From Rhizobiales bacterium TNE-4 (GTDB lineage: Bacteria; Pseudomonadota; Alphaproteobacteria; Rhizobiales; Beijerinckiaceae): 64,000 nucleotides of DNA. The stretch is from contig JAHRCV010000003.1 in assembly GCA_019083985.1 (NCBI GenBank), positions 248,001 to 312,000 on the forward strand, read 5' to 3'. The notes under the pieces are model-generated. The model was not told the DNA's origin and searched no databases. It was given only the letters and a program-made list of their open reading frames with translations. This document shows positions 30,037 through 39,084 of this stretch, piece by piece; the stretch's first letter is position 1, and each line of letters starts with the position of its first letter. The translations under genes and the position numbers were made by a program.

Positions 30037-30933
30037 ATGTTGAACGTCGACCATCTCCACGGCATCCACGCTATCCTCTACGCCCTGTTCGATGAGAATG
30101 AAAATCTTGATCGTCGTGCCATGCGGCGACAGGTTGAGATTTGTATGAAGGCAGGCGTGCACGGCCTTGCTGCTTTGGGCCTTGCGACCGAGGTCTCGAA
30201 ATTGAGCGAGACTGAGCGTTTCACCATTATGGATTGGCTGGCGGAAGATCGCTCATCGTTCATTCCAATGTGCTTCACGATTTTTGGATCATCGGTCGCC
30301 GAGCAAACGCGCCAAATTCGTCAGGCTGAAAAGGCCGGTGCCGATTGGGTGATCTTGCAGCCACCCATCGTGGGGTCCTATGGCGCGCGCGAATATATCG
30401 ATTTTTTTATCCGCGTCGCCAATGCCACGCATTTGCCCGTCGGCATCCAGAACGCGCCCGCTTTTTTGGGACGGTCCCTCACCATCACCGATATGATTGA
30501 ACTCAACAAGCATGCGCCTAACGTTAAAATCATCAAGGGCGAAGGGCCTGTCGTCGATATTGCCAATCTCATCGCCGCAACGGAAAACAAATTCGCAGTT
30601 CTGAATGGCCGCGCTGGTCTCGAATTCACTGATAATCTGAAAGCGGGCTGTCGCGGTCTGATCTTGGCGCCCGATTTGATCGATTATTCCGTGAAAATTT
30701 ATGAAGCCTATCGCAACGGCCGCTCTGAAGAAGCGGATGCTCTCTATCAGAAGATCCTGCCTGCCATCGTCTTCACCATGCAGGGCGTCGAAAACCTGAT
30801 CTGCTATGGCAAGCGATTGTTCGCCTATCGCGCGGGGCTGCCCGTGTTTGATCGTGCACCCGCCATGCGCCCAACCGCGACAGGCGACGCCATGGTACGC
30901 AATTACGTCGCCGATCTTGGCGCCTATGACTGA
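30037..30933 (+). CDS. DHDPS/NAL-family lyase, likely 2-keto-3-deoxy sugar-acid dehydratase or aldolase
   Basis: This 298-residue class I TIM-barrel lyase has its Schiff-base Lys in NVKIIKGEGPVV. The usual GTTGE phosphate-like motif is replaced by LGLATEVSKLS, and the usual YNxP segment is IQNAPAFLG, so the general-acid Tyr of DapA is missing; this argues against lysine synthesis. The gene follows the dehydratase by 12 bases. A two-step pentonate degradation (dehydratase, then L-2-keto-3-deoxyarabonate dehydratase or an aldolase) is the simplest reading. No sugar transporter or regulator lies beside them. Confidence 0.82.
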   Translation: MLNVDHLHGIHAILYALFDENENLDRRAMRRQVEICMKAGVHGLAALGLATEVSKLSETERFTIMDWLAEDRSSFIPMCFTIFGSSVAEQTRQIRQAEKAGADWVILQPPIVGSYGAREYIDFFIRVANATHLPVGIQNAPAFLGRSLTITDMIELNKHAPNVKIIKGEGPVVDIANLIAATENKFAVLNGRAGLEFTDNLKAGCRGLILAPDLIDYSVKIYEAYRNGRSEEADALYQKILPAIVFTMQGVENLICYGKRLFAYRAGLPVFDRAPAMRPTATGDAMVRNYVADLGAYD

Positions 30934-30959
30934 GCCACTCTTTCATGCACCTCAGTGAA

Positions 30960-30980
30960 GCATGGGCCGAATGCCCATGC
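30960..30980 (+). terminator. Hairpin between convergent genes
   Basis: GCATGGGC (30960-30967) and GCCCATGC (30973-30980) form a perfect 8-bp stem with the loop CGAAT, 26 bases after the lyase stop and 22 bases before the end of the esterase gene. There is no long T run, so it may slow or end transcription only weakly. Confidence 0.5.
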
Positions 30981-31002
30981 TGCGCTTTGATACATCAGCG
31001 AC

Positions 31003-32673
31003 TTATTGCATCTGATAAAGCGTCTTGATGGACTTCATCTGATAGTCCACGCGCTCTCGATCGAGATTTTTGACGGTCTTTTGTGGACCATTCGTGAATT
31101 CACGCATGACATCGTTTGAAATGTCATATCGCGGCCAGGTCGCCTTGCCGTCATAATTGGGGTTGCCTGTCTTGGCAAAAGACGCCCAGCTTTTCGACAT
31201 TTGCAGAGACATGTCGCGATCATCCTTGCGATCGGGGCTGGTTGTGGGCGTCCAATAGGCGGGCCATTGGTCCTTTTCTTTCATCACGGTATGCGCGTCG
31301 ATGATCGTTTTGCACAAGCTCACCGCCGCCGTCATTTTGGCGGGTGCGCTGTAAACCGTATCAAGCCCCCCGAACATATACGGGATCTCGAAACTATGTG
31401 CTGGACCGATATATTTGTTCCGTAATGTCGGTGTCAGATAGCTGAAATGATAAGCGTAGCTTGGTGCTGCTTTGTTGGCACTATCGGCAAGGAGCTTGAC
31501 GGCTGCCGTGAAGAAGCCGTCCGCCATCATTTGTGCGCCAATCGCTAGGTCGCATTGCGCGGGGTATTTGGCATAGAGCCTGTCGATGATCTTGGGGTCC
31601 TGCCCCATCAGCTTGGTGAACGCATCCTTGTTCACACCACCTACCGTGAACAGGCTGGCATCCCATTTCATCGTTCCGATCATCAATGGAACCTTGTGAT
31701 GTTTGCCTTGCGCGAAGAGCGGCAACGGGTCACCGACAAGAATCTGACCGTCAATGAAAGAGGAGTCGAAATTGCCTTCGGCAAAATCTTGCGGTGTCAG
31801 CATCACCTCATCGGTTGGCAAAGCGCGCAGTTCAGCGAGTGATTTCCGACCCTTTGACGCCACAAATTTATTGTCGTTTTCAATCACGCCGGGCTTGCCA
31901 AAGACTTCTTTTCTTAGGTCTCGCAGCGGCAATTGATTGGGGCTTTGCGCAATCGCCTTGTGAAACAAGCCTTCGGCAGCAGGAGATGTCATCAACCATG
32001 TCACGCTGCGGCCGCCGCCCGACTGGCCAAAAATCGTTACGTTTTTGGGGTCGCCGCCGAAAGTCGCGATATTGTCGCGCACCCATTTAAGCGCCTGGAT
32101 CTGATCCATGATTCCATAATTGCCGAAGGGCTCGCCTTTTGCCTTGGCTTCGTCGATCAATTCTTGTGGCGCGAAAAACCCAAGCCGTCCCATGCGGTAG
32201 TCAATGGAAACAACAATTACACCTTCGCGGATGAGGCCGGGTGGATAGTAATAGGGTTCCCATGACGCGCCCGCGATCAAGCCACCACCATGGATCCAAA
32301 CCATCACAGGCCGGTCTTTGGCGCCCTTCGGTGCATAGATGCTGAGCTTCAGACAATCCTCATTGCCGGGCACAAGCTCGTTTGTGTAGCCAAAGACGAG
32401 CGGTTGCGGACAGGCCTCGCCATATTTGCTGGCATCGCGCACGCCCGTCCAATTCTTCGGGGGCTGCGGTGGACGCCAGCGTAACTCACCGACAGGCGGG
32501 GCGGCATAAGGGATGTTCTTGAACATCACCATCCCATCGCGCTCGACGCCTTGCAGTTTGCCATTCGCAATTTGAACAATGGGTCGCGGTTCATTGAAAC
32601 TAAACTCGGCGTGGGCCGATGTCGTCGCGATGGCGAGTGTCAGGGCGAAAACCGATCCGATCGGGTTTTTCAT
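31003..32673 (-). CDS. Secreted type-B carboxylesterase
   Basis: A 556-residue alpha/beta-hydrolase with a signal peptide (MKNPIGSVFALTLAIATTSA-H-A). The family block EDCLKLSIYAP and the oxyanion segment MVWIHGGGLIAG are present. The nucleophile elbow reads TIFGQSGGGRSV, that is GQSGGG where most members have GESAGG. The catalytic His is likely in GPAHSFEIPYMF. The substrate is unknown (esters or lactones). A longer start at 32691 is possible. It converges with the sugar-acid genes, and any link to them is speculative. Confidence 0.88.
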   Translation of the reverse strand: MKNPIGSVFALTLAIATTSAHAEFSFNEPRPIVQIANGKLQGVERDGMVMFKNIPYAAPPVGELRWRPPQPPKNWTGVRDASKYGEACPQPLVFGYTNELVPGNEDCLKLSIYAPKGAKDRPVMVWIHGGGLIAGASWEPYYYPPGLIREGVIVVSIDYRMGRLGFFAPQELIDEAKAKGEPFGNYGIMDQIQALKWVRDNIATFGGDPKNVTIFGQSGGGRSVTWLMTSPAAEGLFHKAIAQSPNQLPLRDLRKEVFGKPGVIENDNKFVASKGRKSLAELRALPTDEVMLTPQDFAEGNFDSSFIDGQILVGDPLPLFAQGKHHKVPLMIGTMKWDASLFTVGGVNKDAFTKLMGQDPKIIDRLYAKYPAQCDLAIGAQMMADGFFTAAVKLLADSANKAAPSYAYHFSYLTPTLRNKYIGPAHSFEIPYMFGGLDTVYSAPAKMTAAVSLCKTIIDAHTVMKEKDQWPAYWTPTTSPDRKDDRDMSLQMSKSWASFAKTGNPNYDGKATWPRYDISNDVMREFTNGPQKTVKNLDRERVDYQMKSIKTLYQMQ

Positions 32674-32891
32674 GATGTCGCTCTTTAGCATGCTGATGAT
32701 CGTGCGCAGGAAAACGGCGCAGCGCGCCCGCGAGATCGAATGTCAGCCCGTTTATCAATGAGTTCTAATATCGAACGGTATAAAGTCGGCCAGTGAACTC
32801 TTCAATCAGAACACGCTCATTGATCCAAAATGGACACGATGCGCTACGATGGGAAAGCCTGCACTGCGCTCAGTTGAAACGGGCTGGGTGC

Positions 32892-32966
<75 letters not shown>

Positions 32967-33075
32967 GTTGTGCGGCAAGCCTTCGGTAGAAAGCCCCGCG
33001 AACGCGCGTCCTCTTGCCACAGACATTCCGGCGGCGCAACCGCGTGACCCGGATTTCGCGGGTGCGGTCGGGCCT

Positions 33076-34305
33076 CTATTCGGCTGCCGCTGCCTTCTCG
33101 GCCCGATCGAGACCGAAATGGCACCACACCTCATCCAATGCTTGGGCGAGATGGCCGATCAGCGCCTCGTCATGGAAGGGTGTCGGGGTGATGCGAAGCC
33201 GTTCCGTGCCGCGCGGCACGGTTGGGTAGTTGATCGGCTGGATATAGATGCCATGGGTGTCGAGCAGCCGGTCCGATGCAGCCTTGCAGAGCGCGCTGTC
33301 GCCCACCATCAGAGGCACGATATGGGTCTCGTTTGCCAGCACGGGCAGGCCACGTTGGGCGAGCGCGGCTTTTGTCCGGCCGACTGCGATCCGGTGTAGC
33401 CGGCGTTCCTCTTGTGACAGAGCGAGATGGCGAACCGAGGCCAAGGCGGCAGCAGCGACGCCCGGCGGCATCGCGGTCGAGAAGATGAAACCCGGCGCAT
33501 GCGAACGCACGGCATCGATCAGCGGCGCGGACCCGGCCAGATAACCGCCATGGGCACCATAGGCCTTACCGAGCGTGCCTTGAATGACGTCGATCCGGTC
33601 CATCGCGCCGATTTCCTCGGCATAGCCGGCCCCATGCGCACCATAGAGGCCAACGGCATGGACCTCGTCGCAATAGGTCAACGCGCCATAGCGGGCGGCG
33701 AGATCGCAAATGGCATGCAGCGGGCCGACATCGCCATCCATCGAATAGACGCTTTCGAAGGCGATCAGCTTCGGCCGGTTCTGCCCAGCGCGCGCCAAAA
33801 GCTCTTCGAGATGGGCGAGGTCATTATGGCGGAAGATGACGCGCTCACGCCCGGCGGCGCGGACCCCTTCGATCATGGAATTGTGGTTGCCGGCATCGGA
33901 CAGGATCAGGCAGTCCGGCAGCAATTTGGCAATCGTCGAAATACCGGCCCAATTGGCGATATAGCCCGAATTCATCACCAAAGCCGCTTCTTTACCGTGG
34001 TTTTCGGCGAGCGTGTGCTCCAGTTCCACGATCGGGTGGTGATTGCCGGAAATGTTGCGGGTGCCGCCCGCGCCCGCGCCCATGCGCCGGGCCGTTTCAG
34101 CCATCGCCTCGACAACGGTCGGATGCTGGCCCATGCCGAGATAATCGTTCGAGCACCACAGGATCACCGGTGTCCGGCCCTCGGCCGTATGCCGCAGCGC
34201 ATGCGGAAAGCGCCCGACGATCCGCTCAATATCGGCGAAAACGCGGTAGCGGCGCTCGGATTTGAGCGCGTCGAGGGCCTGCGAAAAGAAACGGTTATAA
34301 TCCAT
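33076..34305 (-). CDS. hemA: 5-aminolevulinate synthase
   Basis: This 409-residue PLP enzyme condenses glycine and succinyl-CoA, the alphaproteobacterial entry to haem, B12 and bacteriochlorophyll. It opens [20 protein letters not shown] as in the family. [11 protein letters not shown], the PLP-Asp region [13 protein letters not shown] and the PLP lysine in [13 protein letters not shown] are all present. The end ([19 protein letters not shown]) is typical. The frame is open 105 codons upstream, but ATG 34305 matches the family start. With bchEJ and the B12-controlled receptor operon in this window, it is the shared tetrapyrrole supplier. Confidence 0.97.
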   Translation of the reverse strand: MDYNRFFSQALDALKSERRYRVFADIERIVGRFPHALRHTAEGRTPVILWCSNDYLGMGQHPTVVEAMAETARRMGAGAGGTRNISGNHHPIVELEHTLAENHGKEAALVMNSGYIANWAGISTIAKLLPDCLILSDAGNHNSMIEGVRAAGRERVIFRHNDLAHLEELLARAGQNRPKLIAFESVYSMDGDVGPLHAICDLAARYGALTYCDEVHAVGLYGAHGAGYAEEIGAMDRIDVIQGTLGKAYGAHGGYLAGSAPLIDAVRSHAPGFIFSTAMPPGVAAAALASVRHLALSQEERRLHRIAVGRTKAALAQRGLPVLANETHIVPLMVGDSALCKAASDRLLDTHGIYIQPINYPTVPRGTERLRITPTPFHDEALIGHLAQALDEVWCHFGLDRAEKAAAAE

Positions 34306-34498
34306 GGGGGATGGCTCGCGTCCTTTTGCGGCTCCTTCGCATAGCGAAGCGTCCGCTGCAATGCGGTGGATTGCGCATCCCCCTTCTTTGGGCGGCTCAG
34401 ACCCGCTTTGGCGCTTGTCCCGCCCGAACCCTTCCCCTATGCCTCCTTGGCCCGCCGCAGGGCGCGAATCATCGGCCTTTGTCACCGGATGGTCAGAG

Positions 34499-34657
34499 AT
34501 GGGCGCTGAAGATGACCGACGCAGACGGCTTGCCGCAGCGCTGAGAGACAATCTCAAGCGCCGCAAAGCGCAGGACCGCAACCGTCGCAATTCCGCCGCG
34601 GAGCCGGGCGACAAGGGCACGCCCGAGGCCGCGCCTCAAAACGGCGCGCAGGAGTAG
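34499..34657 (+). CDS. Small basic protein upstream of murA
   Basis: A 52-residue protein with the core [20 protein letters not shown] and a disordered tail. Short proteins with this RRRRLxxALRxNLxRRK core precede murA in many Hyphomicrobiales; their role is unknown. CAGAG precedes ATG 34499. It ends 3 bases before murA, which argues for co-translation. An upstream ATG (34439) would add 20 residues. Confidence 0.7.
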   Translation: MGAEDDRRRRLAAALRDNLKRRKAQDRNRRNSAAEPGDKGTPEAAPQNGAQE

Positions 34658-34660
34658 GAC

Positions 34661-35953
34661 ATGGATCGCATCAGGATCGTCGGCGGGCAGAAGCTCAATG
34701 GCTCCATCGCCATTTCCGGCGCCAAGAACGCCGCTTTGCCGCTGATGATTGCGAGCCTACTCTCGCGCGATACGCTCACTTTGCACGGTGTGCCGCGCCT
34801 GTCCGATGTGCGCCTGCTGATGCGCATCCTCGGCAATCATGGTGTCGACGCCGCGATCAGCGGCAAACGCGCCGGCCAGCTCACTGACAATGGCGATACG
34901 ATCACGCTGTCGGCGCGCGACATTGTTGATACGACGGCGCCTTACGAACTTGTTGCGAAAATGCGCGCGAGTTTCTGGGTGCTCGCGCCGCTTGTGGCGC
35001 GCATGGGTGAAGCGCGCGTCTCACTGCCCGGCGGGTGCGCGATCGGGACACGCCCCGTTGATCTTCTCCTGATGGCGCTCGAGCGCCTCGGTGCACAGAT
35101 TGATATTGATGCGGGTTATGTGGTGGCCCGTGCGAAGAACGGCCTCATCGGCAATTCCATCCATTTCCCGAAAGTGACAGTCGGCGGCACGCACACCGCA
35201 CTGATGGGCGCTGTGCTCGCGCAAGGTGAAAGCCTGATCGAAAATGCCGCGCGCGAACCTGAAATCACCGATCTCGCCGATTGTCTTTCTAAAATGGGCG
35301 CGAAGATCGAAGGCGCAGGCACCAGCACCATTCGCGTGCAAGGCGTGTCATCACTCACCGGCGCGCATCACACCGTTCTGCCCGATCGGATCGAAGCGGG
35401 CACTTATGCCATGGCGGTGGCGATGGCAGGTGGCGATGTGCTGCTCGAACATGCGCGTGCTGATCTCTTTCAGTCAGCACTTGATAGTTTGGCTGTCGCC
35501 GGTGCTGAGATATCGGCCACCAATGAGGGCGTGCGCGTCAAGCGCAATGGCGCGGGGCTGAAACCTGTTGATGTGACAACAGAGCCGTTCCCGGGTTTCC
35601 CGACGGATCTGCAAGCGCAATTCATGGCCTTGATGCTGAAAGCCAATGGCACATCCCATATTCGCGAAACGATTTTCGAAAACCGTTTCATGCATGTGCA
35701 GGAATTGGCTCGCTTAGGCGCGAAGATCAAACTCGATGGCGACCTTGCGATTGTTGAAGGCAATGCCGCATTGAAGGGTGCGCCCGTGATGGCGACCGAT
35801 CTACGCGCCTCCGTCTCTTTGGTGATTGCCGCACTCGCCGCCGAAGGCGAAACTATGATCCACCGCGTCTATCATCTCGATCGAGGGTTTGAGGCGTTGG
35901 AACAGAAACTCGGCCGCTGTGGTGCCGAGATCGAGCGCGTCAGCGAGCGCTGA
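34661..35953 (+). CDS. murA: UDP-N-acetylglucosamine 1-carboxyvinyltransferase
   Basis: This 430-residue enzyme carries out the first committed step of peptidoglycan synthesis, transferring enolpyruvate from PEP to UDP-GlcNAc. The N-terminus is [20 protein letters not shown] with KNAALPLM. The PEP-binding, fosfomycin-reactive Cys lies in [11 protein letters not shown] near residue 124. [15 protein letters not shown] is conserved. It follows the small basic protein and converges with the UPF0114 gene. Confidence 0.97.
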   Translation: MDRIRIVGGQKLNGSIAISGAKNAALPLMIASLLSRDTLTLHGVPRLSDVRLLMRILGNHGVDAAISGKRAGQLTDNGDTITLSARDIVDTTAPYELVAKMRASFWVLAPLVARMGEARVSLPGGCAIGTRPVDLLLMALERLGAQIDIDAGYVVARAKNGLIGNSIHFPKVTVGGTHTALMGAVLAQGESLIENAAREPEITDLADCLSKMGAKIEGAGTSTIRVQGVSSLTGAHHTVLPDRIEAGTYAMAVAMAGGDVLLEHARADLFQSALDSLAVAGAEISATNEGVRVKRNGAGLKPVDVTTEPFPGFPTDLQAQFMALMLKANGTSHIRETIFENRFMHVQELARLGAKIKLDGDLAIVEGNAALKGAPVMATDLRASVSLVIAALAAEGETMIHRVYHLDRGFEALEQKLGRCGAEIERVSER

Positions 35954-35968
35954 GTTTCAGCGCTGCGC

Positions 35969-36472
35969 TTAGTGCTTCTCGGATGATGCGGCGATCTTAT
36001 CCGTCCAAGCCAGTAGCACGCCGGACGCGACGAAGACGACGTGGATGATCACGAGCCACATCAGATCGCGGTCACTGACATTCTTCACATTCATGAAGGA
36101 TTTCAGCAATTGAATCGCTGAGATGGCAACGATCGATGAAAGCAATTTCAATTTCAGCCCAGTGAAATCGATCTTGCCCATCCATTCGGGCCAATCCTTG
36201 TGTTCGCTTTCGTCGATCTTTGAAACGAAATTCTCATAGCCTGAGAAAATCACGATCACGATCAGCGAGCCCGTCAGGGTAAGGTCGACGAGCGAGAGTA
36301 CGGCGAGGATGACTTCGCTCTCGGTAAGCGTGAAGGCGAGCGGCAGGAAATGCGCGATTTCCTGCACTGTCTTCATCAGCATCAACGCGAGGCTGATGAC
36401 GAGCGCGACATAGAAGGGCGCCAACAGCCAGCGGCTGGCGAAGAGGAATTTTTCCAACGCGCGCTCGATCAT
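35969..36472 (-). CDS. UPF0114 (YqhA-family) membrane protein
   Basis: A 167-residue protein with four hydrophobic segments: about 14-36 (LLAPFYVALVISLALMLMK), 58-80 (VILAVLSLVDLTLTGSLIVIV), 110-128 and 138-157. The N-terminal MIERALEKFLFASRW and the central SGYENFVSKIDES are typical of UPF0114/TIGR00645. Its function is unknown. ATG 36472 has GGAGA seven bases upstream. A strong terminator of msrA stands just before it, so it needs its own promoter or readthrough. Confidence 0.85.
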   Translation of the reverse strand: MIERALEKFLFASRWLLAPFYVALVISLALMLMKTVQEIAHFLPLAFTLTESEVILAVLSLVDLTLTGSLIVIVIFSGYENFVSKIDESEHKDWPEWMGKIDFTGLKLKLLSSIVAISAIQLLKSFMNVKNVSDRDLMWLVIIHVVFVASGVLLAWTDKIAASSEKH

Positions 36473-36487
36473 CAAAGTTCTCCGCAA

Positions 36488-36519
36488 TGAAAAGTCCGGT
36501 GAATCGCTTCACCGGACTT
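36488..36519 (-). terminator. Rho-independent terminator of msrA
   Basis: Perfect 12-bp arms AAGTCCGGTGAA (36492-36503) and TTCACCGGACTT (36508-36519) with the loop TCGC. Read on the minus strand, the stem runs directly into TTTTC, as expected for intrinsic termination after msrA (stop at 36558). Confidence 0.8.
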
Positions 36520-36557
36520 GTACCATCAGAAGGCGCGAGCGTCGCGCCTGCGCTGTC

Positions 36558-37205
36558 TTAAACCGCTAGCCCAATGGGGCAGGACACGCCCGTGCCGCCG
36601 AGGCCGCAATAACCGCCTGGATTTTTGGACAGGTATTGCTGGTGGTAGTCCTCGGCGTAGTAAAACTCAGGCGCCTCGCGGATTTCAGTCGTCACCGGCC
36701 CATAGCCACGGCCCGCCAGCGCCTGGCTGTAGGCCGCCTTGGCGGCGAGCGCCTGCGCCATCTGCTCGGGTGAATAGGTGTAGATGCCCGAGCGATATTG
36801 CGTGCCGATATCATTGCCCTGCCGCATCCCTTGGGTCGGGTCATGGCTTTCGAAAAAGGCCTTCAGCAGCGCTTCGTACGAAATCACTTTCGGGTCGAAC
36901 ACCACAAGGACGACCTCGTTATGGCCCGTCTGGCCTGAGCACACTTCTTCATAGGTGGGATTGGGCGTGTAACCCGCCGCATAGCCGACAGCGGTGACGT
37001 AGACGCCGGGCAGTGTCCAGAAGGCGCGCTCGGCCCCCCAGAAACACCCGAGCCCAAACATCGCCATCTCAAGCCCATCGGGGAACGGGCCTTTCAGCGG
37101 CTGGCCATTCACGTGATGGGTGCGAGCGGTGGGGATGGCGGTTGGCCGGCCGGGCAGGGCCTCAGCGGCATTGGGCATGGCAGTTTTCTTGAGAAAGCCG
37201 AACAT
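36558..37205 (-). CDS. msrA: Peptide methionine sulfoxide reductase A
   Basis: This 215-residue enzyme reduces Met-S-sulfoxide in damaged proteins. The catalytic Cys is in [12 protein letters not shown] near residue 54. [24 protein letters not shown] is the family core (split here as GYAAG and [12 protein letters not shown]). The extra N-terminal 45 residues ([20 protein letters not shown]...) match the long MsrA form common in proteobacteria, and the resolving Cys is likely in the C-terminal [16 protein letters not shown]. It ends with a terminator at 36488-36519. Confidence 0.95.
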   Translation of the reverse strand: MFGFLKKTAMPNAAEALPGRPTAIPTARTHHVNGQPLKGPFPDGLEMAMFGLGCFWGAERAFWTLPGVYVTAVGYAAGYTPNPTYEEVCSGQTGHNEVVLVVFDPKVISYEALLKAFFESHDPTQGMRQGNDIGTQYRSGIYTYSPEQMAQALAAKAAYSQALAGRGYGPVTTEIREAPEFYYAEDYHQQYLSKNPGGYCGLGGTGVSCPIGLAV

Positions 37206-37331
37206 GGGGGATCTCCTCCTCGTTTGCCGCCAATATGGGGTTGAGATCAGGCTTTTGCGAGGCGGCGTGTCCTTGATCTCGCGCGCCTGCCTCGCCCATC
37301 ATGGGCGGCACTTATCATTCTCGGAGCCCTC

Positions 37332-38114
37332 ATGTCGCAGCCCCGCCGGAAAACGGCCCTCGTCACCAACGCGACGGGATTTGCAGGGCCCCCCGCCGTT
37401 GACGCCCTGCTTGAGGCCGGCTTCACCGTCTTTGCACACGACATCGCCTTCAGCGATCCCGCACAATGGGATGGTTTCCGGCAGGAGCGCGCGCATCTCC
37501 ACCCCGTCTCAGCGGCTGAACCTGAGGTGATCATCGCGCGGGTTTTGCAACACGGCGAACCCTTCTCCGTTCTCGTCAGCAATGATCATTGGCCCGCACC
37601 CAGCCAAGATCCGGCGACGGCACCGGTCGCAGGCTTGCAGCAAAACTATGAGAAACTGGTCGAATTCCCGTTCCGCATGGTTCAGGCGGCGCTCCCCGCC
37701 CTGAAGCAGCAAGGCGGCGGCAACATCGTGATGATCACGTCCAACCGCACCCGATTGCCTCTCTCAGGCGGTGCGTTCCCGGATGCCGCGCGGGCAGCGG
37801 TGAACGCCATGGTCCGGTCTCTCGCCATCGATCTCGCCCCGCATGGGATTGTCATCAACGCGGTGGCCCCCAATTACCTCTATAGCGAGGCCTATTATCC
37901 CGCCGCACTCTTTAGGGAAACCGAACGTGGCCGCGCCTATGTCAGCGCCGCCGTGCCGGTCGGCCGCCTCGCCGAACCGCATGAAATCGGCGAGGTGATC
38001 GCCTTCCTCGCAACCATGAAGACCCGCTTCATGACCGGAGCGATCCTCGATTTTTCCGGCGGCTGGCCCTTCGCCCCTGCACGCCCCACCCATGACGACC
38101 CGTTCCAAGGCTGA
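37332..38114 (+). CDS. SDR protein resembling halohydrin dehalogenases, catalytic Tyr missing
   Basis: A 260-residue Rossmann protein. In place of the NAD glycine motif it has [18 protein letters not shown], which fits the T-x4-F-x-G signature of halohydrin dehalogenases. Other parts also follow that family: a HD at the end of strand 2 (FAHDIAF), [23 protein letters not shown] and a late [12 protein letters not shown]. The catalytic Ser is in MITSNRTR and the Arg in DAARAAV 17 residues later, but the Tyr position between them (GGAFPDAAR) is Pro with Phe beside it. It is therefore probably not a standard HHDH or dehydrogenase. No neighbour suggests a substrate. Confidence 0.8.
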   Translation: MSQPRRKTALVTNATGFAGPPAVDALLEAGFTVFAHDIAFSDPAQWDGFRQERAHLHPVSAAEPEVIIARVLQHGEPFSVLVSNDHWPAPSQDPATAPVAGLQQNYEKLVEFPFRMVQAALPALKQQGGGNIVMITSNRTRLPLSGGAFPDAARAAVNAMVRSLAIDLAPHGIVINAVAPNYLYSEAYYPAALFRETERGRAYVSAAVPVGRLAEPHEIGEVIAFLATMKTRFMTGAILDFSGGWPFAPARPTHDDPFQG

Positions 38115-38139
38115 GAGGCCGTAGCCGACGGGAAAAAGA

Positions 38140-38167
38140 TTGCACCAATCGGCCCGTGGGCTATAAG
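38140..38167 (+). promoter_or_regulatory. Possible promoter of tRNA-Ser
   Basis: TTGCAC (38140-38145) and TATAAG (38162-38167) are 16 bases apart, about 60 bases before the tRNA. They are close to the housekeeping consensus for this group, but the spacing is one base short of ideal. Confidence 0.45.
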
Positions 38168-38228
38168 CGCGCTCTCAACCGCGTGCCGCACGTTCGGTAC
38201 GAACTCAATGCGCGTTAGTGCATTCTGC

Positions 38229-38317
38229 GGAGGGGTGGCCGAGTGGTTGAAGGCGCACGCCTGGAAAGTGTGTATACGGGAAACCGTATCGCGGGTTCGA
38301 ATCCCGCTCCCTCCGCC
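38229..38317 (+). tRNA. tRNA-Ser (anticodon GGA)
   Basis: A class II tRNA with a long variable arm (GTATACGGGAAACCGTATC region). The acceptor GGAGGGG pairs with TCCCTCC, with one G-T pair, and CCA is encoded at 38315-38317. The anticodon loop CTGGAAA gives GGA (reads TCC/TCT). It marks the left border of an AT-rich patch with unusual genes (38.4-40.5 kb); tRNA-Ser genes are frequent integration sites, though no integrase is seen. Confidence 0.96.
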
Positions 38318-38368
38318 ATTATTTCACGAACAATTTTTGATTGAACGTCATCCCCTCAGGGCTGCCTT

Positions 38369-38854
38369 TCAATGCGCGTGATCGTGATGACCATGGCCGA
38401 AATGGTCGAAAAAGGCCCACGCGCCGAGGGACGCGACGAGCACAACGACACTGCTGATGAGACCGAAACGCAGAATGGCTTGGCCTGACATCATGGCCCG
38501 TCCTTCCAACGTATAAAACGCGATCAGGCTCATCACATAGCCGAGCGGCACGACCCAGACGCTACGCTCCGGTGAATCGGGGAAATGCTGCAAGCCACCG
38601 GTGAAGAATCCGAGCCCGATGGAGGCGACGACGCCATAGCCCAACAGATCTTGCAGCGAGATGCGCTCTTCGCTTTGGCGCTGGGTTATGAAGGCACCCA
38701 CAAGATAGACGGCAATGCCAAGGAAAGCCGTGTACAGCGAACGCTCGCCGCTGAACATGCCGTGATTGACCGCACCGGAAATAAAACTGATGCCGGCATA
38801 TTTGCACAGCATTGCGATGTGACGAGATTCGAACGCACCAGATTCAGACGCCAT
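38369..38854 (-). CDS. Four-helix membrane protein with His-rich tail
   Basis: This 161-residue protein has a soluble start (MASESGAFESRHIAMLCKYAG) and then about four hydrophobic stretches (ISFISGAVNHGMF, LYTAFLGIAVYLVGAF, LLGYGVVASIGLGFFTG, LISSVVVLVASLGAWAFF). It ends FGHGHHDHAH, a cluster of His and Asp that could bind Zn, Ni, Co or Cu. AAGGAG stands before ATG 38854. I do not recognise the family. It converges on the tRNA-Ser end and is divergent from the SPFH gene. Confidence 0.7.
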   Translation of the reverse strand: MASESGAFESRHIAMLCKYAGISFISGAVNHGMFSGERSLYTAFLGIAVYLVGAFITQRQSEERISLQDLLGYGVVASIGLGFFTGGLQHFPDSPERSVWVVPLGYVMSLIAFYTLEGRAMMSGQAILRFGLISSVVVLVASLGAWAFFDHFGHGHHDHAH

Positions 38855-39003
38855 CGGAGACTCCTTTGGGGAGCGTGATAATCTATGGGACGCCACGGGC
38901 GATGCGGCGAATTGGCTCATGGGGCTTGCTGAGCAACGCGAACCCGTCTCATCCGTCGTATTGCTCGCTTTCAGAGGCGTATCTAGCTTCAACGTGCTGC
39001 GAA

Positions 39004-39074
39004 GGGTGAACGCATACGTTCTGTGCATATTGCCCGTGTTGCAGATTGGGGTTCGAATCCCCGTTTACCCGGTA
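39004..39074 (+). other. tRNA-like remnant
   Basis: The 5' GGGTGAA (39004-39010) can pair with TTTACCC (39064-39070) as a 7-bp acceptor stem. Just before it is a perfect T-arm (GGGG-TTCGAAT-CCCC, 39048-39062). The middle cannot be folded into good D and anticodon arms, and the 3' end is GGTA, not CCA. It looks like a decayed or chimeric tRNA, of the sort left at integration sites. No functional anticodon can be assigned. Confidence 0.5.
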
Positions 39075-39084
39075 GGTATCCATA

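Noticed and set aside
30037-30933. Calling the DHDPS-family gene dapA
   Set aside because: Missing general-acid Tyr and altered substrate loop, plus pairing with a sugar-acid dehydratase, argue against lysine biosynthesis.
33427-34344. Plus-strand open frame of 305 codons over hemA
   Set aside because: Antisense of a well-supported ALAS gene; no independent ribosome-binding site or domain.
34306-34620. N-terminal extension of hemA by 105 residues
   Set aside because: Low-complexity Arg/Ser/Ala sequence overlapping the region of the small basic protein; ALAS proteins begin at MDYNRFF.
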